Counted from the first letter of the stretch, positions 1 through 9,642 are shown. The stretch: 64,000 bases of DNA from Euryarchaeota archaeon UBA557 (GCA_002503285.1 DARI01000006.1:1-64000), one strand, 5' to 3'. Notes: generated by a model from the letters alone, not told the origin. Program-made: numbers and translations.

Positions 1-1263
1 ATCTCCGCCACGTCTATCTCCGCCCGAGTTATTCCTTGAACGGTTATTCCTGGAGCCTCCTGAAGATCGACGCCCATTACTTCTTCCACCTCTTCTTGAA
101 CTCCTATCCTCTTTTTCAGGAGGGACTAATTCAAATTCATTTTCCTTCAATGTTTCAATTTGAGGGAGTGTAAATCGGCATTTTATGCCAACATTACTCT
201 GTATCCTAGTATATCCTCTTTGTTTAGATTTAGGTACGAATGATATTACTATTCCAGATGTTCCTGCCCTAGCTGTTCTTCCACTTCGGTGTTTGTAGGC
301 TTTACCATTTTCAGGTGGGTCGTAATTTATCACACAATTGACTCCCTCTACATCAATTCCTCTGGAAGCTACATCAGTGGCAATTAATACCATTGTTCTT
401 CCAGTACTAAATTTTCTCATAGCCTTATCTCTTTGATTTTGATTTAGTCCACCATGTAATATAGTGGAAGATATTTCTTCTTGGAACATCTCATCACCGA
501 GTCGGTTTACTCCTTCTCTTGTTCTACAAAAAATTATACTTCTTCCAGATTTACGTACGATTTGAGCAGCCACTTCTGCCCTATTGTGATTCTTTACAGT
601 CCAAAACATATGTTCCATGCTGTCCATACTTACTTCTTCAGGACCGACTTCTATAGTTACAGGATCATTTTGATATTTTTCAACTATATCTATTACATCA
701 TCATCTAAAGTTGCACTGAATAAAATAGTTTGACGTTGTTCGGAGCACATTTCTATAATATCACAAACAGGTTCCATGAAACCCATATCTGCCATTCTAT
801 CGGCTTCATCTAAAACTATGATACTTACATCATTTAATGATACCGCGCGCCTATCAATGAGGTCTAAAAGCCTTCCCGGGCAGGCGACTAAGACTTCAGC
901 GCCATCCTCTAAACCACGTAGTTGATTTCTGTAAGCAACACCGCCATAAACAGACAAAACATCCATATCAATAGCTTTTGCTAATGGAGTTAGGACAGTG
1001 CGAATTTGCTCAGCTAATTCTCGTGTCGGAGTGAGTATCAAAGATGTAGGCCTTTTACTTTTGGCACGTTCGGTTCTGGATAAAAGTGGCAATCCAAATG
1101 CAAGTGTCTTGCCTGAACCTGTTGGCGCCCTGCAACAAACATCACGACCTTGGATTGAATCTGGAATAGATTCTCTTTGAACTTCGAAGGGTTCAGTTAT
1201 TCCTTGGCGTTCTAAAGCCATGACCAAATCCGGTCCGATTCCTAAGTCTGAGAATCGAACCAA
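1..1263 (-). CDS. DEAD-box ATP-dependent RNA helicase, C-terminus cut by window edge
   Basis: ATP-dependent RNA helicase of superfamily 2, expected to remodel RNA or RNP structure in the cytoplasm. The frame is open from base 1263 to the left edge (421 codons). All motifs are present: Q motif around Gln29, APTGSGKT (46-53), PTRELA, the CPGR form of motif Ib, DEAD (152-155), SAT (183-185), ATDVASRGID and HRSGRTARAG. The last visible residues form an Arg/Gly/Asn/Ser-rich tail with RRGG runs, typical of the RNA-binding tails of cold-shock type helicases. The start is probably a TTG at 1261-1263. It is the only start codon between the upstream in-frame TAG and the Phe that opens the Q motif; the first ATG, at 1224, would remove that Phe. 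The function is certain at family level; the RNA target is unknown. Confidence 0.93.
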   Translation of the reverse strand, partial: MVRFSDLGIGPDLVMALERQGITEPFEVQRESIPDSIQGRDVCCRAPTGSGKTLAFGLPLLSRTERAKSKRPTSLILTPTRELAEQIRTVLTPLAKAIDMDVLSVYGGVAYRNQLRGLEDGAEVLVACPGRLLDLIDRRAVSLNDVSIIVLDEADRMADMGFMEPVCDIIEMCSEQRQTILFSATLDDDVIDIVEKYQNDPVTIEVGPEEVSMDSMEHMFWTVKNHNRAEVAAQIVRKSGRSIIFCRTREGVNRLGDEMFQEEISSTILHGGLNQNQRDKAMRKFSTGRTMVLIATDVASRGIDVEGVNCVINYDPPENGKAYKHRSGRTARAGTSGIVISFVPKSKQRGYTRIQSNVGIKCRFTLPQIETLKENEFELVPPEKEDRSSRRGGRSNGRRSSGGSRNNRSRNNSGGDRRGGD

Positions 1264-1366
1264 TAAGCAACCCTAATCGACCCCGCATCGGTTTGCTATT
1301 TAGCATAGATAGTAAAATAGGGCACTTTAAAATCTATATTCCAGTACAAAACTTTCTGCCAAAAAT

Positions 1367-2896
1367 TTAACTTGAGCAAGAAAGCATTGAGCATCCCACC
1401 TTATTTTTTGCCCAATCTGGCCTCTTTTGATACCATTTGGATTCAAAGTCAAATTGTTCATCATATGGCAATTTTATAACTTCAAATAATTCATTAAGCA
1501 ATGAGTAGTCTTTATTTTCAGCTTTTTCAATTGCTAACTGGACCATCCAGTTTCTCAATACATATTTAGGATTTATTGAATTCATTATTTTTTCTCTTTT
1601 AGGAATTATATATTCAAGATATTGCGTTAACCAATTAATCCAATCTTGTGATAATTTACCGCTATAGAAGCTTTCAGAAATAGAAGAAAAATTTGATTGA
1701 TTGATTATTGCTAATTTCCTAAAAAATATAGTCATATCAACCTCATTTTCATGGAATAATTGAATAAGATCTTCTATTAATTTAGCATCATATTCCAATA
1801 TTCCAAGTTTCTTACACCACATATTTTCATACTCTTTTGAGAAGTACTCATCATAATGTAACATTAAATTATGAAGTTCGTCCGTATTATTGAATAAAGG
1901 TGAAATAGATTCTAATAATCTAGCTAAATTCCAACCTGCAATATTTGATTGTTGGCCAAAACGGTATCTAGCAGTGGAAATATCAGTAATATTTGGAGTC
2001 CAATGAGAATCATAGTTTTCAATCCAACCATATGGACCATAATCAATAGTTAAGCCGTGTATTGACATATTGTCCGTATTCATTACTCCATGAACAAAGC
2101 CAACTCTCATCCAATGAATAATCATAGAAGCTGTGCTTTCAACAACCTCTTTTAGCCAATCAATGAGCAATTGGTCACCTGAAGAATTTATGTGCGAGAA
2201 ATGGGTTTTAATAGTGTAATTTACTAGGCTCCTCAGAGAATCTATATCTCCCCTAAAAGCATGTATTTGAAATGAGCCGAAGCGTATAAAGCTAGGTGCA
2301 ACCCTACATACAATAGCACCTTCTTCAGCTGAAGGATTACCATCATAAAGAACATCGCGAGTTATCATTTCGCCCGTAGTACATAACGAAAGTGCCCTAG
2401 TAGTTGGCACTCCCAAGTGGTGCATGGCTTCGCTGCAAAGAAATTCCCTAATTGAGGATCTAAGTACGGATTTACCATCTGCAAACCGAGAATAAGGAGT
2501 TGTGCCTGATCCCTTTAATTGTAACTCTAACTTTCCAAATTCAGAATTAATTTCTCCCAAAGTTATTGCTCTTCCATCTCCTAATTGTCCCGCCCATGAA
2601 CCAAATTGATGGCCCCCGTAACATTGAGCATATGGAGCCATGCCTGTACATAAATTATTACCAGAAAGTAAATCAGTTTCTATTTTATCGATTTTTAGAA
2701 TTTTTGCCATTTCTTTGGACCAAACAATCATTTTTGGATTTGGTACAATTGAAGGAATGGCATGGGACCAACATGCATTTAATACTTGACGAGGAAAGTT
2801 TTCTTCGGTATTATCGCCCGGGGTTTGAGATACAAAATCTGAAGACCATTTGAGGTCAGAGATGCCCGCCATATATATTTGATAGGCAATATACAT
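1367..2896 (-). CDS. selO: SelO/YdiU family protein adenylyltransferase (pseudokinase fold)
   Basis: SelO proteins use a kinase-like fold with inverted ATP to transfer AMP to protein hydroxyl groups, and are linked to redox stress. The 509-residue product has the family signatures YGGHQFGSWAGQLGDGRA, LQLKGSGTTPYSR and HGVMNTDN followed by the DYG that replaces DFG. It ends in Cys-Ser-Ser, placing Cys at the third residue from the end, where eukaryotic SelO has selenocysteine. The length fits the family. The start may be ATG 2896 or the ATG at 2872 (Met9, MAGISDLKW), which begins closer to the conserved region; TATA-like DNA lies just upstream of both, so the choice is open. It is followed on the same strand side by an aldo/keto reductase, 18 bases away. 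SelO is more common in bacteria and eukaryotes, so transfer is possible. Confidence 0.93.
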   Translation of the reverse strand: MYIAYQIYMAGISDLKWSSDFVSQTPGDNTEENFPRQVLNACWSHAIPSIVPNPKMIVWSKEMAKILKIDKIETDLLSGNNLCTGMAPYAQCYGGHQFGSWAGQLGDGRAITLGEINSEFGKLELQLKGSGTTPYSRFADGKSVLRSSIREFLCSEAMHHLGVPTTRALSLCTTGEMITRDVLYDGNPSAEEGAIVCRVAPSFIRFGSFQIHAFRGDIDSLRSLVNYTIKTHFSHINSSGDQLLIDWLKEVVESTASMIIHWMRVGFVHGVMNTDNMSIHGLTIDYGPYGWIENYDSHWTPNITDISTARYRFGQQSNIAGWNLARLLESISPLFNNTDELHNLMLHYDEYFSKEYENMWCKKLGILEYDAKLIEDLIQLFHENEVDMTIFFRKLAIINQSNFSSISESFYSGKLSQDWINWLTQYLEYIIPKREKIMNSINPKYVLRNWMVQLAIEKAENKDYSLLNELFEVIKLPYDEQFDFESKWYQKRPDWAKNKVGCSMLSCSS

Positions 2897-2914
2897 TTTA
2901 ACATTCGTAATTAA

Positions 2915-4000
2915 TTATAATGTTTTTAATTGTCGAGCGCCTGCTGCTCCATAGCCCATCCAACTCTCAGGATTATTGCCAAGTATAGCATTAATTTCGT
3001 CAATATTTTCATCCGTAAGTTTTTCAGCTATAGCAATACATCCTAAATTTTCTTCCATTTGCTCGGGTTTTGTTGCTCCAATAAGAATTGTACTGACATT
3101 GGGATTTTTTAAACACCATGCTAATGCTAGTTGAGCAGTAGTACAACCAAATTTTAATTCAGAATATTTAGTTAAATTTTTTACAATCTCAACTTCGCCA
3201 GCTGCCTTCCTTTGTTTCAAGTCATCAATTAGCCATTCATAACCTATCTGAGTTGGCCGTGAATCTTCAGGTATTCCTTCATTATACTTGCCAGTTAAAA
3301 ATCCAGACCTAAGTGGTGACCAGATAGTTGTTCCATAGTTATATGGAGGTTGAAATAGTGGAAAATACTCTTGTTCAAAGCGCTGCCTATGTAGCATGTT
3401 ATACTGGGGTTGTTCATACATTGGAGGTTCTAAACCTTCAGATTTAGCAAACCAAATTGCTTCCATAATTTGGGCAGCCGACCATTCAGAAGTCCCCCAT
3501 GAAGTTGCCCATCCATTACGTACTGCATCATTCATAGCACGAACTATGGTTGATGTAGGCGTAAATGGATCAGGCCTATGGCAAAACACCATATCAACAT
3601 AATCAAGTTGTAAGCGTTCAAGGCTAGCATCGAGACCTTCTAAGATGTGTTTACGAGACAGTCCAGATTCGTTTACACCATCTCCCCCCCAAAAAATTTT
3701 AGTAGTTATTATTAATTCTGACCTACGCCATTTTTGAGAGTCTTCTTCTTGTAATTGTGACAACGCAATACCAAAAAGTCGTTCCGCCTCCCCATTTGGA
3801 TTACCATATGCCTCTGCATGATCAAAACAATTTACTCCTGCATTTCTAGCAATAGACATACATTTTTTTGCCATTTCTATACCTTCATTTTCCATTAGTC
3901 TATCCTTTACTCCATAAGTTGCCCAAAATCCGTAAGAGAGAACAGAAACTTGTAAACCAGTATTTCCCATCATTCTGTAGTACATACCTTCGCTTGCCAT
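2915..4000 (-). CDS. Aldo/keto reductase (Kv-beta/YghZ-like)
   Basis: NAD(P)H-dependent carbonyl reductase with a TIM-barrel fold. The 361-residue product shows the usual catalytic tetrad: Asp in NCFDHAEAYG, Tyr of the same motif, Lys in ITTKIFWGG and His in MVFCHRPD. The C-terminal half has TILIGATKPEQMEENL, the cofactor-phosphate region. Overall pattern (MGNTGLQVSVLSYGFW at the N-terminus, WGTSEWS, TTIWSPLRSGFLTGKY) matches the potassium-channel beta subunit/YghZ branch. A voltage-gated K+ channel is encoded about 28 kb away, but nothing here links the two. The substrate cannot be inferred. The start is Met1 at 4000; Met6 is an alternative. Confidence 0.92.
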   Translation of the reverse strand: MASEGMYYRMMGNTGLQVSVLSYGFWATYGVKDRLMENEGIEMAKKCMSIARNAGVNCFDHAEAYGNPNGEAERLFGIALSQLQEEDSQKWRRSELIITTKIFWGGDGVNESGLSRKHILEGLDASLERLQLDYVDMVFCHRPDPFTPTSTIVRAMNDAVRNGWATSWGTSEWSAAQIMEAIWFAKSEGLEPPMYEQPQYNMLHRQRFEQEYFPLFQPPYNYGTTIWSPLRSGFLTGKYNEGIPEDSRPTQIGYEWLIDDLKQRKAAGEVEIVKNLTKYSELKFGCTTAQLALAWCLKNPNVSTILIGATKPEQMEENLGCIAIAEKLTDENIDEINAILGNNPESWMGYGAAGARQLKTL

Positions 4001-4050
4001 AACGATGTTACTCAGTCAGGTGTTTTCAAGATTGTGGTAATACTAGAAAT

Positions 4051-4058
4051 TATAAAAG
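4051..4058 (+). promoter_or_regulatory. TATA box for the M20 amidohydrolase gene
   Basis: The sequence TATAAAAG is centred about 27 bases before the GTG at 4081. This spacing would place the transcription start at or next to the start codon, so the mRNA is probably leaderless. It supports GTG 4081 over the in-frame ATG at 4093. Confidence 0.6.
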
Positions 4059-4080
4059 AAAGTATTATGATGTTTGAATC

Positions 4081-5280
4081 GTGTCAAGGAACATGAAATC
4101 GGACCTACTACTCTCAAGAGCAAAAGAGATTAAGCCTTGGATTATCCAAAAACGGAGAGAAATTCACCGTCACCCTGAACTAATGTATGAAGAATTTGTA
4201 ACCAGTAAATTAGTACAGGACACACTTAAAGAATTGAATATTCCTTTTCAAAAGGATATTGCAATAACCGGAGTTGTTGGAACTATAGGGAATGGAAATG
4301 GCCCTTGTGTTGCACTCAGGGCTGATATGGATGCATTGCCAATACATGAAGAAACTGATATAGAATTCAAAAGTCAGATAGATGGTAAGATGCATGCTTG
4401 CGGACATGATTGTCATACCGCAATGCTACTTGGAGCGGCACGAATATTAAAAGAAAATGAAGGTAATATTGAGGGGACCATTAAACTTATTTTTCAACCT
4501 GCAGAAGAAGGAGGGGCTGGAGGGAAAATGATGAGAGACGAGGGTGTATTGAAAAATCCAGACGTAGAACAGATATTTGGATTGCATGTTAATGGGCAAT
4601 TGCCTACGGGAATGTTGGCTTCAAGAGATGGGACTTTACTAGCTGCTGCAGGTTCTTTAAAAATAATAGTAAAGGGAAATGGGGGGCATGCTGCAGCGCC
4701 GCATAATACAAGAGATCCTGTAATTACAGGATCAAAAATTGTAGTAGAGTTGCAGACGATAATTTCTAGAGAGTTAAATCCCCTTGAATCTGGAGTAATT
4801 AGTGTAACTATGATTAATGGAGGAGATGCATGGAATGTCATTCCATCTAAGTTGGAAATACAAGGAACGATACGATCTTTAACCCTTGAAGGTTTGAATA
4901 TTTTACAGAAAAGAGTTAAGGAAATATCAGAAGCAATTGCGATAGCAAATCGTTGTGAAGCAGAAGTAACATTTCCTGGTCATGATTATCCACCTACGGT
5001 AAATTCTAGTACCTGTTGGAATTTAGGTAAAAGTGTAGGTAAGGATATACTGGGAGATGATAAAGTTATAGATATGCCTCCAATAATGGGTGGTGAAGAT
5101 TTTGCATTTTATACTCAGGAAATACCTGGTTGTTTTGCATTTCTTGGAGTTAGTAATTCTGAAATTAATGCTACTTATGATGTCCATCACCCAATGTTCA
5201 AAGTTGACGAAGAAGCGTTGCCTTTAGGGACAGCCATTCATGTAAATTGTGCATTAGAATCTTTAGAAAGATTAAGATAA
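4081..5280 (+). CDS. M20 family metallo-amidohydrolase / carboxypeptidase
   Basis: Hydrolyses N-acyl amino acids or small peptides (amidohydrolase, hippurate/IAA-amino acid hydrolase branch of M20D). Metal ligands are visible: CGHDCH (Cys107, His109, His112), the Glu-Glu pair in PAEEGG (142-143) and the His of HVNG, with Glu in GGEDFAFY near the C-terminus. The dimerisation lid starts at GGHAAAPH. The 399-residue length is normal. No signal peptide is present, so it is cytoplasmic. The start is a GTG with a well-spaced TATA box upstream and no Shine-Dalgarno sequence. Next to the flavin oxidoreductase gene downstream, which has its own promoter. The natural substrate is not evident. Confidence 0.93.
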   Translation: MSRNMKSDLLLSRAKEIKPWIIQKRREIHRHPELMYEEFVTSKLVQDTLKELNIPFQKDIAITGVVGTIGNGNGPCVALRADMDALPIHEETDIEFKSQIDGKMHACGHDCHTAMLLGAARILKENEGNIEGTIKLIFQPAEEGGAGGKMMRDEGVLKNPDVEQIFGLHVNGQLPTGMLASRDGTLLAAAGSLKIIVKGNGGHAAAPHNTRDPVITGSKIVVELQTIISRELNPLESGVISVTMINGGDAWNVIPSKLEIQGTIRSLTLEGLNILQKRVKEISEAIAIANRCEAEVTFPGHDYPPTVNSSTCWNLGKSVGKDILGDDKVIDMPPIMGGEDFAFYTQEIPGCFAFLGVSNSEINATYDVHHPMFKVDEEALPLGTAIHVNCALESLERLR

Positions 5281-5311
5281 GTATGGAGTATTTTTATTCT
5301 CATTAACAGAG

Positions 5312-5320
5312 TATAAAATA
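5312..5320 (+). promoter_or_regulatory. TATA box for the luciferase-like oxidoreductase gene
   Basis: TATAAAATA is centred about 27 bases before the ATG at 5343, the same geometry as the box at 4051-4058. This implies a leaderless transcript that starts near the ATG. Confidence 0.6.
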
Positions 5321-5342
5321 TCATAACATCCTGTGACTCAAT

Positions 5343-6368
5343 ATGGAAATTGGTATTGATAGTTTTGCAGCTTTAGAAATGGGTAATGTCAAGAGTTCTC
5401 CGGAAAGAAGTACGAAGTCAATAAATCAATTACTAGATAGGATTGAACATGCAGATAAAATGGGCCTAGATGTTTTTGGAATAGGTGAACATTATAGGAA
5501 GGAATTTCTAGATTCTGCCCCTCCGGTAATATTATCTGCAGCTGCAGCTCGAACAAAAAATATTCGTTTAACAAGCGCTGTGACAGTTTTGAGTGCAGCT
5601 GATCCTGTGAGAGCTTTTCAAAATTTTTCAACACTTGATTTGATCTCAGGAGGTCGTGCTGAGATGGTAGTTGGCCGAGGATCATTTACTGAATCCTTTA
5701 AATTATTTGGATTGAATATTCAAGAATATGATCAGATATTTTCAGAGAAATTAGATTTATTATTATCCATTAGAGATAATGAAAAAATTACTTGGTCGGG
5801 AAAATATAGGCCTGCATTGAATAATCAACCAGTTTACCCACGGCCGCTTCAGGATCCCTTGCCAATATGGCTTGGAGTAGGTGGTACTCCCCAATCATTT
5901 GTTCGTGCTGGTTTACTCGGCCTACCTCTTATGATTGCAATTATTGGAGGAGAAACTCATCGTTTTAGGCCATTAGTTGATCTTTACAGGGAAGCTGGCG
6001 CAAAGGCTGGACATTCTCCCGATATGCTTAAGGTCGGAATACACTCATTAGGATATGTAGAAAAAAATGCACAGAAAGCAAGAGATGTATATTTCCCCGG
6101 ATATGCAGAGACATTTACTCGCATTGGTAGAGAAAGAGGTTGGCCCCCAGTTACAAGAAATAGATTTGATGAGCAAACTGGGCCACTTGGTGCTTATGCA
6201 ATTGGAGATGCCCAAGAAGTTGCAGAAAAAATAATTCGCCATAGCGAGGCCTTAGGAGGAATAACTAGATTTTCATTTCAAATGGATAATGCTAAATTAA
6301 GTCATGAGCAATTAATGGATGCTATCGAAATAATAGGGAAAGAAGTATCTCCGATAGTAAATTCTTAG
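5343..6368 (+). CDS. LLM-class flavin-dependent oxidoreductase
   Basis: Member of the bacterial-luciferase-like TIM-barrel family, which uses FMN or F420 to oxidise small organic substrates. The 341-residue protein has the family core: MGLDVFGIGEHYR near residue 45, a TSAVTVLSAADPVRAFQNFSTLDLISGGRAEM block around residues 80-110, VGRGSF, and PLPIWLGVGG. These regions form the flavin and phosphate sites. The family covers monooxygenases and dehydrogenases for many substrates, so no precise reaction can be given. The gene stands alone between two predicted promoters. The start is ATG 5343, supported by the TATA spacing. Confidence 0.88.
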   Translation: MEIGIDSFAALEMGNVKSSPERSTKSINQLLDRIEHADKMGLDVFGIGEHYRKEFLDSAPPVILSAAAARTKNIRLTSAVTVLSAADPVRAFQNFSTLDLISGGRAEMVVGRGSFTESFKLFGLNIQEYDQIFSEKLDLLLSIRDNEKITWSGKYRPALNNQPVYPRPLQDPLPIWLGVGGTPQSFVRAGLLGLPLMIAIIGGETHRFRPLVDLYREAGAKAGHSPDMLKVGIHSLGYVEKNAQKARDVYFPGYAETFTRIGRERGWPPVTRNRFDEQTGPLGAYAIGDAQEVAEKIIRHSEALGGITRFSFQMDNAKLSHEQLMDAIEIIGKEVSPIVNS

Positions 6369-6476
6369 TATTACTTTCAAATTTATAAAAAAAAATATTA
6401 TCATATCAGTTAATCTTATTTGAACGAAGTTGAGATAGCATAATTGTTTTTAGTAATGTGAGGTAAAGCAACTAGC

Positions 6477-7217
6477 ATGGCGAGCGGAGTATGGAGCATA
6501 GAACATATTCCTTTTCCGATGCCAATTAGAAATTGGTCTTTAAGACAAAATTGGATAAATTTAACATTTTTACACTGGGAAGTTGATCCAAATAAGTTAA
6601 AAAAATATATACCAAATGATTTGGAACTTGATTTATTTAATGGAAAGGCATATGTGGGTACAATTCCATTTACAATGGAGAATGTTAGGCCGCAATATCT
6701 GCCTTCTTTACCAATGGTTTCAACATTTCCAGAGTTCAATATTAGGATATATGTCAAAAAAAATAATAAGTCTGGAGTGCTATTTTTGACTTTAGAAGCA
6801 CATAGTCGCATCACTTGCAAATTTGCACCTTGGGCTTATGGTTTGCCATATAAATATGCTTTTGCTAAAGTCAAGGTTGGAAAGAATAATGAATATTATT
6901 GGAATTCTAAGCGTAAAGGTAATCGAATAGAATTGAAGGGTAAATCATTTGCAACGGGAAAGTTACGTACAGCTGAAAAAGGGACAATTGAAGAATTCCT
7001 ATTTGAGCGATATTGCCTATATGTTAATCACAAAGGAAAGACGAAAATAGCCCACACACAGCATTCACCATGGGAGTTTCAAGATGCTGTTGCAGAGATT
7101 GAAATTAATACTTTGACCGGTTTTTATGATTTGGGCATCGAAGATTTACATAAAGCTGACTTAGTCCATGTTACTAAAGGAGTTAAAGTAAGAACATGGA
7201 GTTTAGAATCTACATAA
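6477..7217 (+). CDS. DUF2071 (YqjF-like) protein
   Basis: The 246-residue protein matches DUF2071: it opens with LRQNWINLTFLHWEVDP, continues with LKKYIPNDLELDLFNGKAYVGTIPF and has the FNIRIYVK strand typical of the family. DUF2071 has an acetoacetate-decarboxylase-like fold and no settled function. No catalytic residues can be named. It lies 15 bases before a DCC-family thiol protein and probably shares its transcript. This pairing recurs in bacteria as I recall it, which suggests a joint role. No signal peptide or membrane segment is seen. Confidence 0.85.
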   Translation: MASGVWSIEHIPFPMPIRNWSLRQNWINLTFLHWEVDPNKLKKYIPNDLELDLFNGKAYVGTIPFTMENVRPQYLPSLPMVSTFPEFNIRIYVKKNNKSGVLFLTLEAHSRITCKFAPWAYGLPYKYAFAKVKVGKNNEYYWNSKRKGNRIELKGKSFATGKLRTAEKGTIEEFLFERYCLYVNHKGKTKIAHTQHSPWEFQDAVAEIEINTLTGFYDLGIEDLHKADLVHVTKGVKVRTWSLEST

Positions 7218-7232
7218 CAGGAGTTTGAATGG

Positions 7233-7616
7233 ATGGTGAAAGATATTTTATTAATGGATGGAGATTGTGGTCTTTGCTCAAAATTAGCCAATTTTTTACA
7301 TCCTCGTTTAAGTCAAAGGAATTCGATAAAATTTTTATCAAATAGTAGTGAAGAAGGAAAATTAATTATATCAAAATTATCTAAAAGTCAACAGGTAGCA
7401 GACACAGTATATTTAGTAAGAAATGGTAAATGTTACATCAAATCCGCTGCGGCCATCCGATGCTTAATTTATATGAAATGGCATTATAAAATATTATTTC
7501 CAATTGCTTGGATTTGGCCTTTGCCATTAAGAAATATAATATATGTCATTATTGCTAAATATAGACATAAATTCTTCAAAAGACCAGCTTATTGCATATT
7601 TCCCGATTTAAATTAA
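7233..7616 (+). CDS. DCC family (DUF393) thiol-disulfide oxidoreductase-like protein
   Basis: Small thioredoxin-fold-like protein (127 residues). It carries the family motif MDGDCGLCSK with Cys12 and Cys15, a potential redox pair, followed by FLSNSSEEG and AAIRCLIY. A hydrophobic stretch (LFPIAWIWPLPL) lies before the C-terminus. The gene follows the DUF2071 gene by 15 bases, with GGAG at 7220-7223 as a possible ribosome-binding site 9 bases before ATG 7233. The redox partner is unknown. It converges on the MutS-like gene with a 7-base gap. Confidence 0.85.
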   Translation: MVKDILLMDGDCGLCSKLANFLHPRLSQRNSIKFLSNSSEEGKLIISKLSKSQQVADTVYLVRNGKCYIKSAAAIRCLIYMKWHYKILFPIAWIWPLPLRNIIYVIIAKYRHKFFKRPAYCIFPDLN

Positions 7617-7623
7617 AGGATAA

Positions 7624-9642
7624 TTAGAATATTTTTAATAAATCAGAAAATATTTTTTCAGTAGGTCCGGATGATCTTGCTGCCAGTCTTCGAACTATTA
7701 ATTCGGGCGTAGAACGGGCAATGTGATTCCTCTTAGGAGTTCTATCCACTATAAGGTCCATATTTTCATCCAATCCTTGTGCTTCAATTCCATCTATCCT
7801 AACTTTATCTCCCATAATATTCCTAATAGAAGGCCCGATATGAGTTACAAGAAGTACGTTGGTATCTAAATTATTATTTGATGCAGAAAGCAATCCCCCC
7901 AAAATTAATGCAGCGGAACCAGGTTCTGTGATTGCTTCTAATTCATCAGCAAGAATTAATTTTCTCTTGTTTGAAACTAAAATTTCTGCTAGCCTCCTTA
8001 ATGTCCTCTCAAGAGCACCAGCCGATTGCGTTCCTGATACCTTTGCCAACATATGAATTTCATCCAACAAACCTATTTTGGATTCAGAAGCAGGTATTGG
8101 TAGGCCACAATGGGCAAGGATCGTAATCATTCCTAAAGTTTCTAAAAGAGTTGTTTTTCCTCCTGAATTGGCCCCTGACAATAATGCTATTCGGTCACGA
8201 TCTCCTTGAACAGATATTTCTCCCAATCCATATGTAATTGGATCCGGTTCACAGTCAAGGAGTAGGTGCCTTGCATCCTTCACCCAAATCCCGGGATGAT
8301 TAGTAAAAATATTCGGGATTGTACATCTATTTTCAATTGCCCACTTTCCAATTCCTATCCACATATCAATTTCGATACAATTTGAAATAGCAATATTTGA
8401 TAAATTAATAATTTTTTGAGTTGAATTTGCTAGCATAATTTCGCCCGTACTACGTTCGGTCAATATTGCTAAATCTAATTTATTTTCTATCACATCCAAT
8501 ATTTCACGATTTATGATACAAGGGTAATCATTAGAATATATCTCAAAGGGTATATTGATTCCAGTTTTATTTAGATAATCACTTAATCTAATCTTACCTA
8601 ACTCAAGGGGTTGTTCCATCGAATTTGCAACTACCCTCTTTAATCTCATCTCTAGACTGCTGATATCTGAGTAGTACGACAATACTTCATTCCCTTCAAA
8701 GGACATTGAGGCATCTGATGTTCCCGATACTATTGCATCGTTGACTGCTCCTTCAATAGACTTTACTTCGGCCCAAAGGCCATCTCTTATTTTTTCTAAT
8801 ATTTCCAGTTGGTTTGATTCATTTTTCATAGATTCTAAAATCAATGGTAAATTCTCTAATCCATTGAGCGCCTCTCCTATTTTTTCTCCAATATAATTCA
8901 CTGGCCACTCTATATCAGATAATTCCGATAGAATAGATAGATTTGAATAGTTTAATTTTAACCATTCCAATGGTATTTCGGGAATCATAGAATTTAATGG
9001 ATCATTTATTCTAGATATAACCCATCCAGGCGGAGATTCATTTGGTGCATTCGGGCCAATCCAAGTAACTTTATTCAACCCCAAATAATCATTCCATGTC
9101 TCATTTGGAGACCTAACAATAATCCTACATCTTTTACTAACTTGATTTAAACTATCTAAGAGTGAAGCATCTGGGATAACTATTACTCTGTCTATTCTAG
9201 TATTTGATTGAATTGTTTGAGATAACCCTGAAATAGAATTAATCCATTTTTTTTGAAAATTTAGATTATTTGCTACGAAGCATATAGATTCTGTTGCCCA
9301 ATTTTGTCTTATTTTTATTATATTTAAGCTACTCCTAGTCATTGGAGACATTATAGATAATCTACTTTTACCGGCATTTGTCTCGACATATTTAGAAATT
9401 TGTCCAATTAAATCACTGTGGAGTTTTCGACTCTCGTCAGTACAAGTAATTTCTTTTAAGTTTCCATTCTTAGCATTTATTAATTTAACAGCCCTCTGTA
9501 ATGAAATCCCATCTATACTTGATAAGGTATTAACATCACCTTCATCTAATATCCTCTCTACCTCTTCCTTAGATCCTAGTATTTCAATTAATTTATTTGC
9601 AATAGAATCTCCGACTCCCGGTAACTCAGTTAATTTTAACAT
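7624..9642 (-). CDS. HhH-MutS family ATPase (archaeal MutS2/MutS5-like)
   Basis: DNA-structure-binding ATPase of the MutS superfamily. The 672-residue protein begins with a helix-hairpin-helix pair (LPGVGDSIANKLIE near residues 7-20 and SSIDGISLQRAVKL near 41-54). It continues with a helical core and ends with the MutS ABC ATPase: Walker A GANSGGKTT (490-498), signature TQSAGALERTLRRLAEIL, Walker B LILADE and a LVTHIG switch. The mismatch-recognition domain of MutS1 and the Smr nuclease domain of bacterial MutS2 are both absent. Related archaeal proteins have been linked to recombination intermediates rather than mismatch repair, so the role here is inferred. It stands alone on its transcript, downstream of the proteorhodopsin terminator-like hairpin. 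Confidence 0.88.
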   Translation of the reverse strand: MLKLTELPGVGDSIANKLIEILGSKEEVERILDEGDVNTLSSIDGISLQRAVKLINAKNGNLKEITCTDESRKLHSDLIGQISKYVETNAGKSRLSIMSPMTRSSLNIIKIRQNWATESICFVANNLNFQKKWINSISGLSQTIQSNTRIDRVIVIPDASLLDSLNQVSKRCRIIVRSPNETWNDYLGLNKVTWIGPNAPNESPPGWVISRINDPLNSMIPEIPLEWLKLNYSNLSILSELSDIEWPVNYIGEKIGEALNGLENLPLILESMKNESNQLEILEKIRDGLWAEVKSIEGAVNDAIVSGTSDASMSFEGNEVLSYYSDISSLEMRLKRVVANSMEQPLELGKIRLSDYLNKTGINIPFEIYSNDYPCIINREILDVIENKLDLAILTERSTGEIMLANSTQKIINLSNIAISNCIEIDMWIGIGKWAIENRCTIPNIFTNHPGIWVKDARHLLLDCEPDPITYGLGEISVQGDRDRIALLSGANSGGKTTLLETLGMITILAHCGLPIPASESKIGLLDEIHMLAKVSGTQSAGALERTLRRLAEILVSNKRKLILADELEAITEPGSAALILGGLLSASNNNLDTNVLLVTHIGPSIRNIMGDKVRIDGIEAQGLDENMDLIVDRTPKRNHIARSTPELIVRRLAARSSGPTEKIFSDLLKIF

